A stretch of DNA of 40,127 bases from Actinomycetota bacterium (GCA_018334075.1 JAGXSC010000042.1:1-40127); one strand, 5' to 3'; positions 22,382 to 32,182 are shown, counted from the first letter of the stretch. Made by a program: numbers and translations. Notes: a model not told the origin generated them from the letters alone.

Positions 22382-25102
22382 TTAGGGAGTCTCTGTCGCC
22401 TCAACCGCCGCTGTCTCGGTGAGACGAGAAAGTACACTCCCGAGTTCCTCGATAAGCTGACCATAGCCTGCCCAGTCGCCCTCACGTTGTTTGGCGATTG
22501 CGCGCTCAAATATATCGCGCGCCAGTGCCGCGTCGACCACAACAGCGGGGTCATCCTTCGCCTCGCCTGGATCCGGCGCCGCCTCTCCAAATGCTGCCAG
22601 CAAGGCGGAATCGAGATTCTCGGCCATTTCGACCCTGTCGCCATAAACGACGAGCACTCTCGTCAGCTCGGGGATAGCGGCCTGCTCGGCCTGCAAATAC
22701 AGCGGCTGAATGTAGATCACCGATCCCTCAAGCGAAATAACCAGCATGTTGCCGAAGAGGACCTCGCTGCCGCGCTGTCCCCAAAGAGTCAGCTGCGGGG
22801 AGATCGCGTCGTCCTGGTTGATTCTGGCCCGAACCTGATCCGGCCCCAATATCACCCTATCCTTGGGGAACTCATAAACAACGGTTTTCCCATAGTTTCG
22901 AGCATCGGAGCTAGTTGCCATCCAGCCGATCATGTTGTCACGCCCCCGAGGAGTGAAGGGCATTATCATCTGAAAGTTTTCTGCTTCTTCCCCTGGCAGA
23001 CGGCCAAGCACATAAAACGGTCTCATTGCCCCGTTCGGCGTGCCTTCGCCTGGAAACTCCCACAGGTCTTCTTTGTTGTAGAACACCCTCGCATCTGTCA
23101 TGTGATAGCGCTTGTATACATCGGCCTGAATCGAAAAGATGTCCTGCGGATACCTGAAATGGGGGCGTATTCCGTCCGGAATCTCCGTCGCGTCAAAGAT
23201 TAGGCCCGGCATAATTTGCCGCCAGGCTGCGAGAATAGGCTCTTCAGGGTCGAATGCGTACAGCTTGGTCGTTCCATCATAAGCATCGACAGTGACCTTC
23301 ACGGAGTTACGTATGTAGTTGATACCGTTATAGTGTTGTGAGTATGGGTAGTGACTTGTGTAAGTGTACCCGTCGAGTATCCAAAGAATACGACCCTCGT
23401 GGACAATTGGATACGGATCGCCGTCTATCGCAAGCCATGGGGCCAGCTTTTCCACCCTTGTGACGATGTCACGATTGAGAAGAACCCGGCTGTCCGGTTG
23501 TATGTACTGGCTAAACATTATCTGGCTCGCGCCGAAGCGCAGGGCAAAAACCGCACGGCGGAAAAAGCTGTTGAGTTCTATGCCGTCCGTCCCCTCCCAA
23601 AAAGTCTCGGCATTCCTGTCCCCCATCGGAAAGGCAAACTCCGGCAAAGAAGTATCGACGATGATGTACTCATCCGTACTCTCTCCAAAATAAATTCCCG
23701 GCCTTGTGAGAGTCACCTCCACGGATGATCTGGGAGGTATATCGGATATGAAAAAGTTTGGAAAGCCTCTACCATCGGCCTCGTTCGAGGGACTCATAAC
23801 CAAGCCAAATCCGTGAGTGTATACAAGATGACGATTCACCCAGGTCTGAGCTTTCGGGTCGAGCAGGTTCACATCGAGCTCACGCGCCGAAACAAGCACC
23901 TGCCGCTGTCTGCCATCAATTTCATATCGGTCAACGTCCACATCATTGAATGTGTAGTACTGCCGAATGATCTGCAACTGGCGAAAGGACTGGACTATGA
24001 CCTCCGGATCCCAAAGTCGCAGGTTGTCAAGGGTGTCCCTGTTTTCCTGAACATCCTCGGCCGTCAAGGTTTCGTCTGCCGGAAACTCGCGAGTTTCAAC
24101 ATCATCAAGCCCAAACGCTTTCCGGGTAGCCTCGATGTTGCGTCGTATATAGGGCTCCTCGGCGGATAGCTCGTTCGGATTTACCCGAAAACGCTGAATA
24201 ATCTCCGGATAAACCCCTCCTACAAGGATCGCCGCCGCCAGCCACACTACCACGGCCGCCACCGGCAATTTCCAGCCCCGAATCCAAATATTGACAAGCA
24301 GCGCTACTGCCGTCACTGCGGAGATCGCGATCAGTATCTGATACGCAGGAAGTTGCGCGTGAATGTCCGTGTATGAAGCCCCCGTCACCTGGCCGCGCGG
24401 AGAAAAGTTCAACTCGTAGATGCTTACGTAGTAACCGAAAGCCTTGCTTGCGACGATCAGTCCAAGCAACACGGAAAGATGAGCCTTGACGTGCGGCGCA
24501 AATCTTCTGAACCCCGCAAGCGGCTGAATCGCACCGCCAACAAGATGGACAAACGCCGTGACAAGAGTTACGAAGATAAGCGTCGGGGTCAGCCATGCTG
24601 CCAGAAGTTGCAAAAGCGGAAGCTCAAAGACGAAAAACGCAATCTCTCTGTCGAAGAGCGGATCGGTCGCCCCGAATGGCTGTGCGGCCATAGCCAGACG
24701 AACCACATCCCAGGAAGGTGCCATATACAACCCCATAAGAAGACCAAACGCCAAGGAACCCCACAAGATGGCTTTGTCGAGAATGGGCATGGCCCTCTGG
24801 CGAATTGAGGAGATCAACTCCTCAAGCTGGGGAGTGGCGTTTTCCGCTGAAGCAATGACGGCATGGGGGGCAAACCTTCGGGCAAGCCTGGCATTTATGA
24901 ACAGGAGCGCGAATGCCACCGACCCGAATAAGAGCCCCATGGCCGCAAAGCTTGTCACGCTCGTGACAAAGACCTCCCGCTGCCCCAAGTCGACAAACCA
25001 CCAGTAGTCCACAAGCAGCCCGGCAAGAGTCGGCAAGCCGAGAAACACGGCTACCAGAAGAATAATGCCGATGCGATTTCCTGTTCTGGGAGAAGAAGAC
25101 AC
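22382..25102 (-). CDS. UPF0182 family membrane protein
   Basis: A 906-aa protein with seven N-terminal membrane helices (about residues 10-310, starting GIILLVAVFLGLPTLAGLLV) and a long extracytoplasmic part of about 550 residues. The family-typical RRNIEATRKAFGLDDV, WDPEVIVQSFRQLQIIRQYY, YTHGFGLVMSPSN, PPRSSVEVTLTRPGIYFGE, and the late MPFTPRGRDNMIGWMA are present. UPF0182 (COG1615) is common in Actinobacteria and Cyanobacteria; its function is unknown. GTG 25102 has GGAAAGGG eight bases upstream; an upstream GTG (25147) is less supported. The methyltransferase start follows its TAA by 21 bases. Confidence 0.92.
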   Translation of the reverse strand: MSSSPRTGNRIGIILLVAVFLGLPTLAGLLVDYWWFVDLGQREVFVTSVTSFAAMGLLFGSVAFALLFINARLARRFAPHAVIASAENATPQLEELISSIRQRAMPILDKAILWGSLAFGLLMGLYMAPSWDVVRLAMAAQPFGATDPLFDREIAFFVFELPLLQLLAAWLTPTLIFVTLVTAFVHLVGGAIQPLAGFRRFAPHVKAHLSVLLGLIVASKAFGYYVSIYELNFSPRGQVTGASYTDIHAQLPAYQILIAISAVTAVALLVNIWIRGWKLPVAAVVVWLAAAILVGGVYPEIIQRFRVNPNELSAEEPYIRRNIEATRKAFGLDDVETREFPADETLTAEDVQENRDTLDNLRLWDPEVIVQSFRQLQIIRQYYTFNDVDVDRYEIDGRQRQVLVSARELDVNLLDPKAQTWVNRHLVYTHGFGLVMSPSNEADGRGFPNFFISDIPPRSSVEVTLTRPGIYFGESTDEYIIVDTSLPEFAFPMGDRNAETFWEGTDGIELNSFFRRAVFALRFGASQIMFSQYIQPDSRVLLNRDIVTRVEKLAPWLAIDGDPYPIVHEGRILWILDGYTYTSHYPYSQHYNGINYIRNSVKVTVDAYDGTTKLYAFDPEEPILAAWRQIMPGLIFDATEIPDGIRPHFRYPQDIFSIQADVYKRYHMTDARVFYNKEDLWEFPGEGTPNGAMRPFYVLGRLPGEEAENFQMIMPFTPRGRDNMIGWMATSSDARNYGKTVVYEFPKDRVILGPDQVRARINQDDAISPQLTLWGQRGSEVLFGNMLVISLEGSVIYIQPLYLQAEQAAIPELTRVLVVYGDRVEMAENLDSALLAAFGEAAPDPGEAKDDPAVVVDAALARDIFERAIAKQREGDWAGYGQLIEELGSVLSRLTETAAVEATETP

Positions 25103-25150
25103 TATTCGACCCTTTCCTGACTGATTGGTTATTGGAAACGCCTGCACACC

Positions 25151-26602
25151 TCAGAGATAATCATCGACCTCGATGTTCAAATTCGCCGCATCGAGCGAAG
25201 CCCGCACCGTGATTCCCGAATCATTCGAAAGATCAACGACATAAGGTTCGATCATCGCCGAGGCCGGATCACTGATTACTTTGACAATCGGCTTCAACAT
25301 ATCCTTTTCACTTGGTCTCATAACGATCCCGATACTACCGTCGCTCAGGCGAACTACCGACCTTGGAGGATATATTCCCAATATGCTCGCAAATAAACGG
25401 GTCAGAACAGGATCCAGCGCAAAATCAGCACTCTTGGCAAGCGCCAACATCGCCTCACTCTGTGAGCGAGCGGAGCTGTAAGTCCGCCTTGACGTCATGG
25501 CATCAAAGGCATCAGCTACCGCCACTATCCTGGAAGCGAGATGCTGCGTGCGCCGCGAGACGACGGTAGGATACCCATTTCCATCGTAACGCATATGGTG
25601 CTCAAAGATAATCACCAGGGCGGATTTATCCAGCCCGGGGATTCTGGCCGCCTGCCTTGCGCCCGTAATGGGATGATTCTTGACAGCCTCCCACTCTGCG
25701 GCGGTCAGGGGGCCGGGTTTGTTGAGTATCTCAAAGTCAATCGTCATTTTCCCGATATCGTGCAACAATGCCCCGGTTCCCAGCGATTGCAGGAACCTGC
25801 TGTCACTACTTATCGTCGACCCGAGGGCCAGGGACAAGGTCGCCACATTCGCACTGTGGTAGAAGGTGTATTCGTCGTAGTTCTTCAAGCCCGTCAACTC
25901 GAGCATCACGTACCTGCTGGAGACTACATTGTCCACCAATGCGCGGACGACTTCCTTGATCATGCCGCTATTGATAGTCGTGTTCCGCCTCATCAAAATG
26001 TCGATCTCCCTGAGCAGGCTAATCGCGTCATCGTACGACTCGTGCGCACCCCTGGCTGAGGCCCTTTTTCGATCCACACTCTCAAGGATTTTGACCGACC
26101 TGACCTCTGCGCCACTGATTCCTGCTTCCGAGATCATGCGTTGCACTCCGCCGGACTCCTGCAGGGTTGAAGGATCGGACGACAAAATCGACAGAAGCCT
26201 TGCTAGTGCTACTCGATCAAGTCCGGGCCTGAAGATCAGGCTGCCAACTTCGGACGCGCTCAGTTCGCGTATGAGCTGATCGAAGAGCACACTCTCATCC
26301 GGCAACAGCTGCTGTCCGAGAAAAACCTCGCCCTCAAAAAAAGTGATCTCTACCTCGACCCCTTCACGGAAGTACCTGTCGATCACCTCGTACAGGGCCT
26401 CTATCGCACTCTCGCAAGCAGGATGATCGATCGAGTAGAAGCGAATCGCGTTCCGTGCGGCATACATCCGGGTGAGCAGTTCACGGATACGGCCAACTTG
26501 GTTGGTTGAGTAAATCGTGACATCCTTCGGTGAGCGCCTTGATCCGGATGCCGCAGTTGGAAGGCTTGCATCTTCGAGGGAGGCTTCTACTTCATCGCTC
26601 AC
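25151..26602 (-). CDS. HD-GYP domain protein, pair 1 (intact site)
   Basis: A 483-aa cytosolic protein. The N-terminal part (about 36-173) is a domain shared by four proteins in this window, with RFYSIDHPACESAIEAL in the place of the others' LYP..HP segment. The HD-GYP domain (about 195-420) has His249, HDIGK with HD at 281-282, NHPITG with His310, EHHMRYDGNGYP with HH 335-336 and the GYP at 343-345, and VADAFDAMTSRRTY with Asp364. All the metal ligands are present. HD-GYP enzymes hydrolyse cyclic di-GMP or related dinucleotides. GTG 26602 overlaps the HEAT-repeat gene stop by 11 bases, with AGGTG upstream. Confidence 0.9.
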   Translation of the reverse strand: MSDEVEASLEDASLPTAASGSRRSPKDVTIYSTNQVGRIRELLTRMYAARNAIRFYSIDHPACESAIEALYEVIDRYFREGVEVEITFFEGEVFLGQQLLPDESVLFDQLIRELSASEVGSLIFRPGLDRVALARLLSILSSDPSTLQESGGVQRMISEAGISGAEVRSVKILESVDRKRASARGAHESYDDAISLLREIDILMRRNTTINSGMIKEVVRALVDNVVSSRYVMLELTGLKNYDEYTFYHSANVATLSLALGSTISSDSRFLQSLGTGALLHDIGKMTIDFEILNKPGPLTAAEWEAVKNHPITGARQAARIPGLDKSALVIIFEHHMRYDGNGYPTVVSRRTQHLASRIVAVADAFDAMTSRRTYSSARSQSEAMLALAKSADFALDPVLTRLFASILGIYPPRSVVRLSDGSIGIVMRPSEKDMLKPIVKVISDPASAMIEPYVVDLSNDSGITVRASLDAANLNIEVDDYL

Positions 26603-28769
26603 TGGTTTCACCTCTCTCCTCGCGAGCCAATGAGTCAATGGCCTCGAGAGCCAGCTCGGCCGCAGCGTTGAGTCCTCTCAATTTGGAGCCCCCCATAAGA
26701 GCTCGCTGTCCGGCCAACGACCGTAACAGCGGGATACTCTCGATAGCTCCGATCTTTCCGAGTGCCTCGATGGCCTCGATTCGAACCTCGGGCTCCCTGC
26801 TGACACGACTCTCCCCGGCGGCCAGTTCCTGCAGCGCGGGCAGCGCGATCGCTGAGCGCACCATACCCAAATATCTCGCCGCCAGTCTGACGTTGGAGGC
26901 GTCTTGATCATCAAGAGCCGCAAGCAGCATCTCCTCGGCGTACTTACTTCTGACGCCGAAGAGCGCCCTTATTGTTTCGCGACGGACTCTGGCATCCGGG
27001 TGTCGGATCGTGCGCTCCAGATACGGGAGGATCTCGGTCTTTTTCGCTCTTCCTAAAATGATGATCACGTTTCGAACGAAGTACCAACGTGAGTCGCTCA
27101 CGTGCTCACCCAGATATTCAAGATGAGCATCCACCATCGAAGCAATCAGGTCGACCAGCGCCTTGCGCGCGGTCATCTCGGGTTCATTGGCAAGGACTTC
27201 AAGCAAGGGATTGATCGCAGAATCGCCCAATACCTCCAGGATTCGAAGGCAAGCGACCTTCTCCTCACTCCCCTCGTCGTAGATTCGATTGGCCGAGGCG
27301 ATCGCCGCCATCTCCTTGATGCCCGCCAGCCTGGCGATGGCATCGCCTAACCGGGTTGCGCGTTCCTTGCTCAGATCGGGCTGTGCGAGTACCGAGACCA
27401 GAGTTTCAAGTACATCCGCAGCCACCCGAAAATCCCGGCGCTCAATCGTCAGCTCAAGAGCGTCCTCAAGTAGCGACATCATTGAGGCGAAGCCTTCGTC
27501 ATCGGTATCTGCAGCTACTACCGCCGCCAGAGTGGCCACTACATCACCGTCGCTTATCCCCTGGCGAGCTTCGTCCACAAGCTGCTGCACCCTGAGATCA
27601 TGCGCCAAATCTTTTACCGTCATTTTTGGCACAAGCTCGAGCAGTTTCAATATCGAATAACCCGATTCCGAGTTTTCCGCTTCCTCACTGCTAACTTGAA
27701 CGCGAGTCGGCATGGCCTCTTCCAGGATCGCCCCTGTTTGCTCGGAAGAAAATCCTGCCGAGCGCATCGCCGCTCCGGCCGAGTTCAAGATCTCGTCTTT
27801 CTGGGAGTGCGACAGTAGCGCGAGGTTGCGTATGGCTCGGGCAAGGCCCGCGGCTGCAGCCGAGTCTTGTCTGGCCTCCTGCACCAGGGTTCGGCAAACT
27901 TCGTCGATTTTCATCTGCCTGAGCACGCCAGAAATAGCTTCATCGTTTTTTGAATGAGGCAGCAAGCGATCGGCTATAACCGCATATCGCACATCGTCGT
28001 CGAGAGAGAGTATCGCCTCGGCCAAACTGCTGAACAACTCCCGGCGACTGTCGGACGGAGCCGCAAGGGCCGCCCGTGCCATCTCCTCGATCTTCAAGGC
28101 AGACGCAACCTCCGAAGGGTCAACGCCTCGGCCGGCCGCACTCTCCCGCAAGTAGCCTTTCAGTACCTGAGTGTCACTAACGATACGCACCAGTATCCTT
28201 TGATCGAGAGGCCTTCCCTGCATTGCAGAGGCAAGAATCTCATCGATGCGAGCTACGGCGGGCGGCCATGGTTCTACATCGGTTACTGGCTGGCTATCCG
28301 TATCGGCGTCCATGTCGACAATACGGGAGCTCGACTCCAATACTGTGATCGCGTTGACTCCGCGGTCCCAAAGCCTGGTCTCCACACCGCCCGCATTAGC
28401 CAGATCCGGCGGACTGATGGTAAGAGTCTCCAAGAGCGCGAGAATATCACTTGCCGAGGTCCCTACGTAGAACCTCACCTCAGATACACGCCTGTTATAA
28501 AGCTCTTTCGCAAAAGATTCGAAAGCTGGTTGCCCCTCGTAGAGCATCACGTCCTGAAAAACGATCCCTGCCTTTTGAATCGAAAGACGCATATCCGCTT
28601 GGCTCTTGAGCAGCTCGGTAAGAATGCTGACTGCTTCCTCCGCGCTCTCAAGGGGAATGGTGCTTGAGACGGGATAGAGTTTGACCGCCTTCATCGTGAT
28701 CACAAGTTGCTTGACGAAGCGCTCAACGCCCGGAGGCATCCTTCTAATCTGAACTGGGCTGACCGTCAC
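26592..28769 (-). CDS. HEAT-repeat protein, pair 1
   Basis: A 725-aa, almost fully helical cytosolic protein. The first 150 residues carry the shared N-terminal domain (KAVKLYPVSSTIPLESAEEA to the RLWDRGVNAITVLE region). HEAT-like helical repeats occupy the last 300 residues (for example RPEVRIEAIEALGKIGAIES and PDARVRRETIRALFG), a binding scaffold. The middle part has no recognised motif. GTG 28769 follows GAGGAGG by five bases. The gene overlaps its HD-GYP partner, so the two are made together and presumably interact (inference). The first gene of a minus-strand unit; TATAGT (28813-28818) is a possible -10 box. Confidence 0.85.
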   Translation of the reverse strand: MTVSPVQIRRMPPGVERFVKQLVITMKAVKLYPVSSTIPLESAEEAVSILTELLKSQADMRLSIQKAGIVFQDVMLYEGQPAFESFAKELYNRRVSEVRFYVGTSASDILALLETLTISPPDLANAGGVETRLWDRGVNAITVLESSSRIVDMDADTDSQPVTDVEPWPPAVARIDEILASAMQGRPLDQRILVRIVSDTQVLKGYLRESAAGRGVDPSEVASALKIEEMARAALAAPSDSRRELFSSLAEAILSLDDDVRYAVIADRLLPHSKNDEAISGVLRQMKIDEVCRTLVQEARQDSAAAAGLARAIRNLALLSHSQKDEILNSAGAAMRSAGFSSEQTGAILEEAMPTRVQVSSEEAENSESGYSILKLLELVPKMTVKDLAHDLRVQQLVDEARQGISDGDVVATLAAVVAADTDDEGFASMMSLLEDALELTIERRDFRVAADVLETLVSVLAQPDLSKERATRLGDAIARLAGIKEMAAIASANRIYDEGSEEKVACLRILEVLGDSAINPLLEVLANEPEMTARKALVDLIASMVDAHLEYLGEHVSDSRWYFVRNVIIILGRAKKTEILPYLERTIRHPDARVRRETIRALFGVRSKYAEEMLLAALDDQDASNVRLAARYLGMVRSAIALPALQELAAGESRVSREPEVRIEAIEALGKIGAIESIPLLRSLAGQRALMGGSKLRGLNAAAELALEAIDSLAREERGETSER

Positions 28770-28869
28770 CAATACCTCCTCGGAAAGGCACGCCTCATGC
28801 CGCCATCGCCACACTATAGCTCAGCTTATTATACTGGAGTGAGCGTGTGTTGATGCTATCATTCCCCAC

Positions 28870-29556
28870 ATGACTTCCCTCCCGACACCTGTGCTTCTGG
28901 CCTCGGCCTCACCCAGACGCAGGCGCTTGCTGCAGTGGCTTGGCCTTCGCTACAGTGTGTTCGCCCCGAAGACAGAGGAGTCTCTCGAGTCACCGCTCGC
29001 CATAAATCCTCCAGCGCTTGCCATATCACTGGCCGAGGAGAAGCTGGCAGCCGCCCTTCCCGCCGCTTCGGCAGGAGCGCTGATTCTGACGTTCGACACG
29101 ATAGTGGTTCTCGGCGACAAGCTGCTTGGCAAGCCGAAAGACGAGTCCGCCGCGAGAGGGATGCTTCGCGAACTGGCCGGCCGCGATCACCAGGTAATCA
29201 CGGGCTGCTGCATACGCTTCCCGCACCTGGGCCGAACTGATTCATTCGCTGTGACCAGCAATGTCCGCGTCCAGAAGCTCACGAACAGGCAGATCGACGA
29301 GTGGCTCGCTCTCGGCGAATATATGGGGTGCGCCGGGGCCTACAACATCGAGAGGCAGATCGCCGAGACAAGCCTGCCCGACTGCCATCAAAATGTCGCG
29401 GGGCTGCCTCTCTGTCACGTCTATCTGAGATTGCGAGACTCTGATCTCGTGTTCGCTACCGCCGGAAAGCTGGTAGAGCCCGTCGCGCGCTGCGATTCGA
29501 CGCTGCGTCGGAAGTGCCAACTGGGTCCCGCGCTACTCGGTAGCGCTAAAGCCTGA
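28870..29556 (+). CDS. maf: Maf-like nucleotide pyrophosphatase
   Basis: A 228-aa member of the Maf/HAM1-like family, which hydrolyses non-canonical nucleoside triphosphates. The N-terminal LASASPRRRRLL, TFDTIVVLGDKLLGKPKD (where the catalytic Asp sits in FDT; ADT is usual) and MLRELAGRDHQVITG are clear. The usual late motif reads GEYMGCAGAYNIERQIA, and the C-terminal 60 residues (DCHQNVAGLPLCHVYLRLR) diverge from typical Maf and carry several cysteines. ATG 28870. A -10-like TATACT at 28830-28835 lies 34 bases upstream. It is divergent from the HEAT gene. Confidence 0.88.
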   Translation: MTSLPTPVLLASASPRRRRLLQWLGLRYSVFAPKTEESLESPLAINPPALAISLAEEKLAAALPAASAGALILTFDTIVVLGDKLLGKPKDESAARGMLRELAGRDHQVITGCCIRFPHLGRTDSFAVTSNVRVQKLTNRQIDEWLALGEYMGCAGAYNIERQIAETSLPDCHQNVAGLPLCHVYLRLRDSDLVFATAGKLVEPVARCDSTLRRKCQLGPALLGSAKA

Positions 29557-29587
29557 TCCAGCCAGCCGAAGCGCGTCTTTGGGGCAA

Positions 29588-30376
29588 TCACTTGCGTGCC
29601 ACCACGATGACGCTTTCGTCATCTTCGACTTCGAGCGGCCTTCGTTCATGATTTCCGAATGCCTCGATGCCGGTAAAGCCACTACGCGACAGCTCAGCGA
29701 CGAGTACATCCACCGGAATGAATGTATGTGCCGACCTCCTGTGCGTGAGCGTCCACTCCCCTTGCTTGGAACGTACAAGGGTGACAAAGTCGAAGTCGAG
29801 ACTCTCTCCGTCCTGCGGGTAGTCGATTACGCGAAGAAAGACCTTCACGCCCTCATCGGTATCTCTGACCACCGGCGGCACAGCGCGCACTCTAGAACCC
29901 GCCAGACGCGCATGATTGAGAAGGTGAAGGACGATAACCCCGCCGGGGGCAAGCACCTGGTAGAACTCCTTTACGGCCGCGCGCAAACCTGATGCGCCGG
30001 CCACATGAGGCAAGGCGTTTCCGGTGCAGACAAGCGCGTCAAACGGTTCTGCTGTCAAACCCTCTAGCTCGCCGAACCCCCCGCGCACCAGACGAACGTT
30101 GCCACCGGATGCCAGCAGGGATTTCTCGGCAGCTGCGACATTGATCCTAGCTTGGGCAAGCATCGACTCATCGGGATCCACTGCTGTGACACTCATACCC
30201 CAGCTGGCAAAGAGTAGCGAGTGGCGCGCACTTCCAGCGCCTACGTCGAGGACGCTATGCGCCCCTGACAGCGAAAACGCCCAGCGAAACAAGGTCGCCT
30301 CTCGCCGAAGCCGCTTTCCCCAATCCACGAACTGGTCATAATCGGCGGCGGGCGACGTGTCCTCTTGATCGCTCAT
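29588..30376 (-). CDS. Class I SAM-dependent methyltransferase
   Basis: A 262-aa methyltransferase. The SAM loop VLDVGAGSARHSLLFA is near residues 42-57, the second acidic motif AVDPDESM binds the ribose, FDALVCTGNALPHV is motif IV-like, and VLAPGGVIVLHLLN follows. This is a small-molecule-type enzyme (Methyltransf_25/11-like); the substrate is not readable. ATG 30376 has AGGAGG upstream. It lies 12 bp after the truncated amidohydrolase gene and appears to be the last gene of a three-gene unit starting with the CBS-domain gene. Confidence 0.88.
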   Translation of the reverse strand: MSDQEDTSPAADYDQFVDWGKRLRREATLFRWAFSLSGAHSVLDVGAGSARHSLLFASWGMSVTAVDPDESMLAQARINVAAAEKSLLASGGNVRLVRGGFGELEGLTAEPFDALVCTGNALPHVAGASGLRAAVKEFYQVLAPGGVIVLHLLNHARLAGSRVRAVPPVVRDTDEGVKVFLRVIDYPQDGESLDFDFVTLVRSKQGEWTLTHRRSAHTFIPVDVLVAELSRSGFTGIEAFGNHERRPLEVEDDESVIVVARK

Positions 30377-30388
30377 CCAGGCGCCTCC

Positions 30389-30829
30389 TTATTCGTCGAG
30401 GCAAAAAATTCGTGCGGCATTACCTCGCATGATCGCATCGACGTCAGTCAGGGACATGGGAGGAACGTGGTAATCGAGCCAATTATTGGTACCCGAGGAG
30501 TCCACGCATACGTTTTCGCACTGGTAGGCCAGGCGCCACTGACTGTCCGGCACCACGGAGACCAGCAGCGCCTTCGCTACTCCAGCCGCCTTGAGACGCT
30601 CAACATACCAATGGGCGGTCTGCTCCGGCGTCATATCAGGCAACAAAGCCTGCTGCCGACCGAAGCGCCGGTCCTTCACTGCCTGCCGAAACACGGGATT
30701 GGCATCAGGGTGGGCCTTCACATACTCCTGAAAGAGGCCGTGGGTGAAGAGATGGACATGCGCGTCTATCAGCTGCCCGGGCACTGTCGGAGAAGCAGGT
30801 GCAAGCTGATGCCCGGACTCTTCGCTCAT
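30389..30829 (-). CDS. Internally deleted amidohydrolase-like protein
   Basis: A 146-aa protein that begins like an amidohydrolase (GQLIDAHVHLFTHGLFQEY; HxH metal motif) and ends like one (MSLTDVDAIMRGNAARIFCLD, compare the common IxGNAxRLF ending). The middle of the usual barrel (normally about 280-300 residues) is absent, joined at about VVPDSQWRLAYQCEN and NWLDYHVPP. The other metal ligands are therefore missing, and catalysis is unlikely. The frame is open and its ATG overlaps the previous stop (ATGA), so it is still translated in context. Confidence 0.65.
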   Translation of the reverse strand: MSEESGHQLAPASPTVPGQLIDAHVHLFTHGLFQEYVKAHPDANPVFRQAVKDRRFGRQQALLPDMTPEQTAHWYVERLKAAGVAKALLVSVVPDSQWRLAYQCENVCVDSSGTNNWLDYHVPPMSLTDVDAIMRGNAARIFCLDE

Positions 30830-32133
30830 GTCACTTCCTCCGTCTGCTCCACCAGCACCCTGGCGATCCGGCGTCTTCTGATGACCTGAACGGTAAAGGT
30901 AACACCCTCTATCGTGATAGATTGACCCGGGAGAGGAATCCGCCCGAACTTCATCAACATCCAGCCGGCAACGGTTTCGTACCCATCTGACTCGGATATC
31001 GGAAAGCCCATCTTTTTCGCGTCCTCGACAGGCAATCTGCCATCTATCACCCAGCGCCCGGGGTCAAGCGGAGTGATATATCGGCGGTCTGGATCGAACT
31101 CGTCGGCGACCTCACCGATAACCTCCTCGACGATGTCTTCGATCGTCACGAGCCCCGCCGTGCCACCATGTTCATCAACAACAACTGCCATGTGATTACG
31201 CATCTTGCGCATATCGGAGAGCAGCGGAAGAATGCCTTTGGTCTCGGGCACGAAGACCGGTGGCCTGGCAATGGCGGCTACAGACTCGTCAAGTCGCCCT
31301 GCGGCTACAGGCTCTACGAGGTCTTTCAGCAACAGCACTCCGACGATGTTGTCGGGGCTTTCGCGATAAACCGGAAGTCGCGACAGGCCGGAGGTACGAA
31401 AGGCGGTCAGGGCCTGTCCGACCGATGTCGTGTCCTCGACCAAGGAAACGTCGACCCTTGGCACCATTATCTCGCGCACCACCGTGTCACCAAGCTCGAA
31501 TATCTCGTGGATCATGCGCTTCTCTTCATCCAGCAGAGTGCCTTGCTCGGTCACAAGCAGCTTGATCTCCTCTTCCGAGATACCCGGCCGGCCCTGCCCC
31601 GGCTTCACACCGATGAGGCGCGAGACCATATCTGTTGACCTGGCGAGAAACCAGACGAGCGGAGCCGTCAACTTTGCTACAAACGAAATCGGCCTTGCGA
31701 CAAATATCGCGACCGACTCAGCCCGCTGAAGCCCAAGCCGCTTCGGCGCCAACTCCCCCAGCACAAGGGTGAAGTACGATATCGTCAGCGTAATGACAAA
31801 TAGCGAAATACCTGCGGCGCTACGATCGATCCACGCAACGCCGAGACCCCTTAGCCACTCCGCCATCGGCGCCGACAGATTTACAGCGGCGGTTGCCGAA
31901 GCCAGAAATCCAACCAGCGTGATGCCTATCTGAATCGTGGCGAGCAACCTGGAGGGGTCTTCGAGCAATCGAATCGCAACACGAGCGCCAGCAGAGCCTT
32001 TCTCGGCACGCCTGAGCAGTATCGCCCTTCGTGCGCTGATCAGCGCGATCTCGGCTGCCGCAAAATATGCGTTCAGCATCAGAAGTCCGGCAATGAACAC
32101 TATCTCACCCAGGTATTCGTTCATGTGCTCCAT
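30826..32133 (-). CDS. CNNM/CBS-domain membrane protein (hemolysin C/CorC type)
   Basis: A 435-aa protein with a four-helix CNNM (DUF21) domain (about 1-200, with AYFAAAEIALISARRAILL and PKRLGLQRAESVA), then two CBS domains (about 215-330, VREIMVPRVDVSLVE and the DEHGGTAGLVTIEDIVEEV segment), and a CorC_HlyC domain at the end (WVIDGRLPVEDAKKMG). The family is linked to magnesium or sodium efflux and called hemolysins by history. ATG 32133 or 32124 are both possible; GGAG lies three bases before the second. It is the first gene of a minus-strand unit; an inverted repeat lies upstream. Confidence 0.92.
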   Translation of the reverse strand: MEHMNEYLGEIVFIAGLLMLNAYFAAAEIALISARRAILLRRAEKGSAGARVAIRLLEDPSRLLATIQIGITLVGFLASATAAVNLSAPMAEWLRGLGVAWIDRSAAGISLFVITLTISYFTLVLGELAPKRLGLQRAESVAIFVARPISFVAKLTAPLVWFLARSTDMVSRLIGVKPGQGRPGISEEEIKLLVTEQGTLLDEEKRMIHEIFELGDTVVREIMVPRVDVSLVEDTTSVGQALTAFRTSGLSRLPVYRESPDNIVGVLLLKDLVEPVAAGRLDESVAAIARPPVFVPETKGILPLLSDMRKMRNHMAVVVDEHGGTAGLVTIEDIVEEVIGEVADEFDPDRRYITPLDPGRWVIDGRLPVEDAKKMGFPISESDGYETVAGWMLMKFGRIPLPGQSITIEGVTFTVQVIRRRRIARVLVEQTEEVT

Positions 32134-32157
32134 ATTACCAGCAGGCAGCGACGCGCA

Positions 32158-32182
32158 AATGCCAAGTCTGCAGTTTGGCATT
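32158..32182. promoter_or_regulatory. Inverted repeat in the divergent gap
   Basis: AATGCCAA-N9-TTGGCATT is a perfect 8-bp inverted repeat in the 146-bp gap between the CBS-domain gene (-) and the second HEAT-repeat gene (+). It resembles a LysR or GntR-type operator by shape; the regulator is unknown. Confidence 0.4.

Noticed and set aside
22376-23203. 275-codon open frame on the plus strand
   Set aside because: Antisense to the UPF0182 gene, with no recognisable domain and low-complexity basic composition.
27954-28667. 237-codon open frame on the plus strand
   Set aside because: Antisense to the HEAT-repeat gene; no motif, and its composition is that of a reverse-strand shadow.
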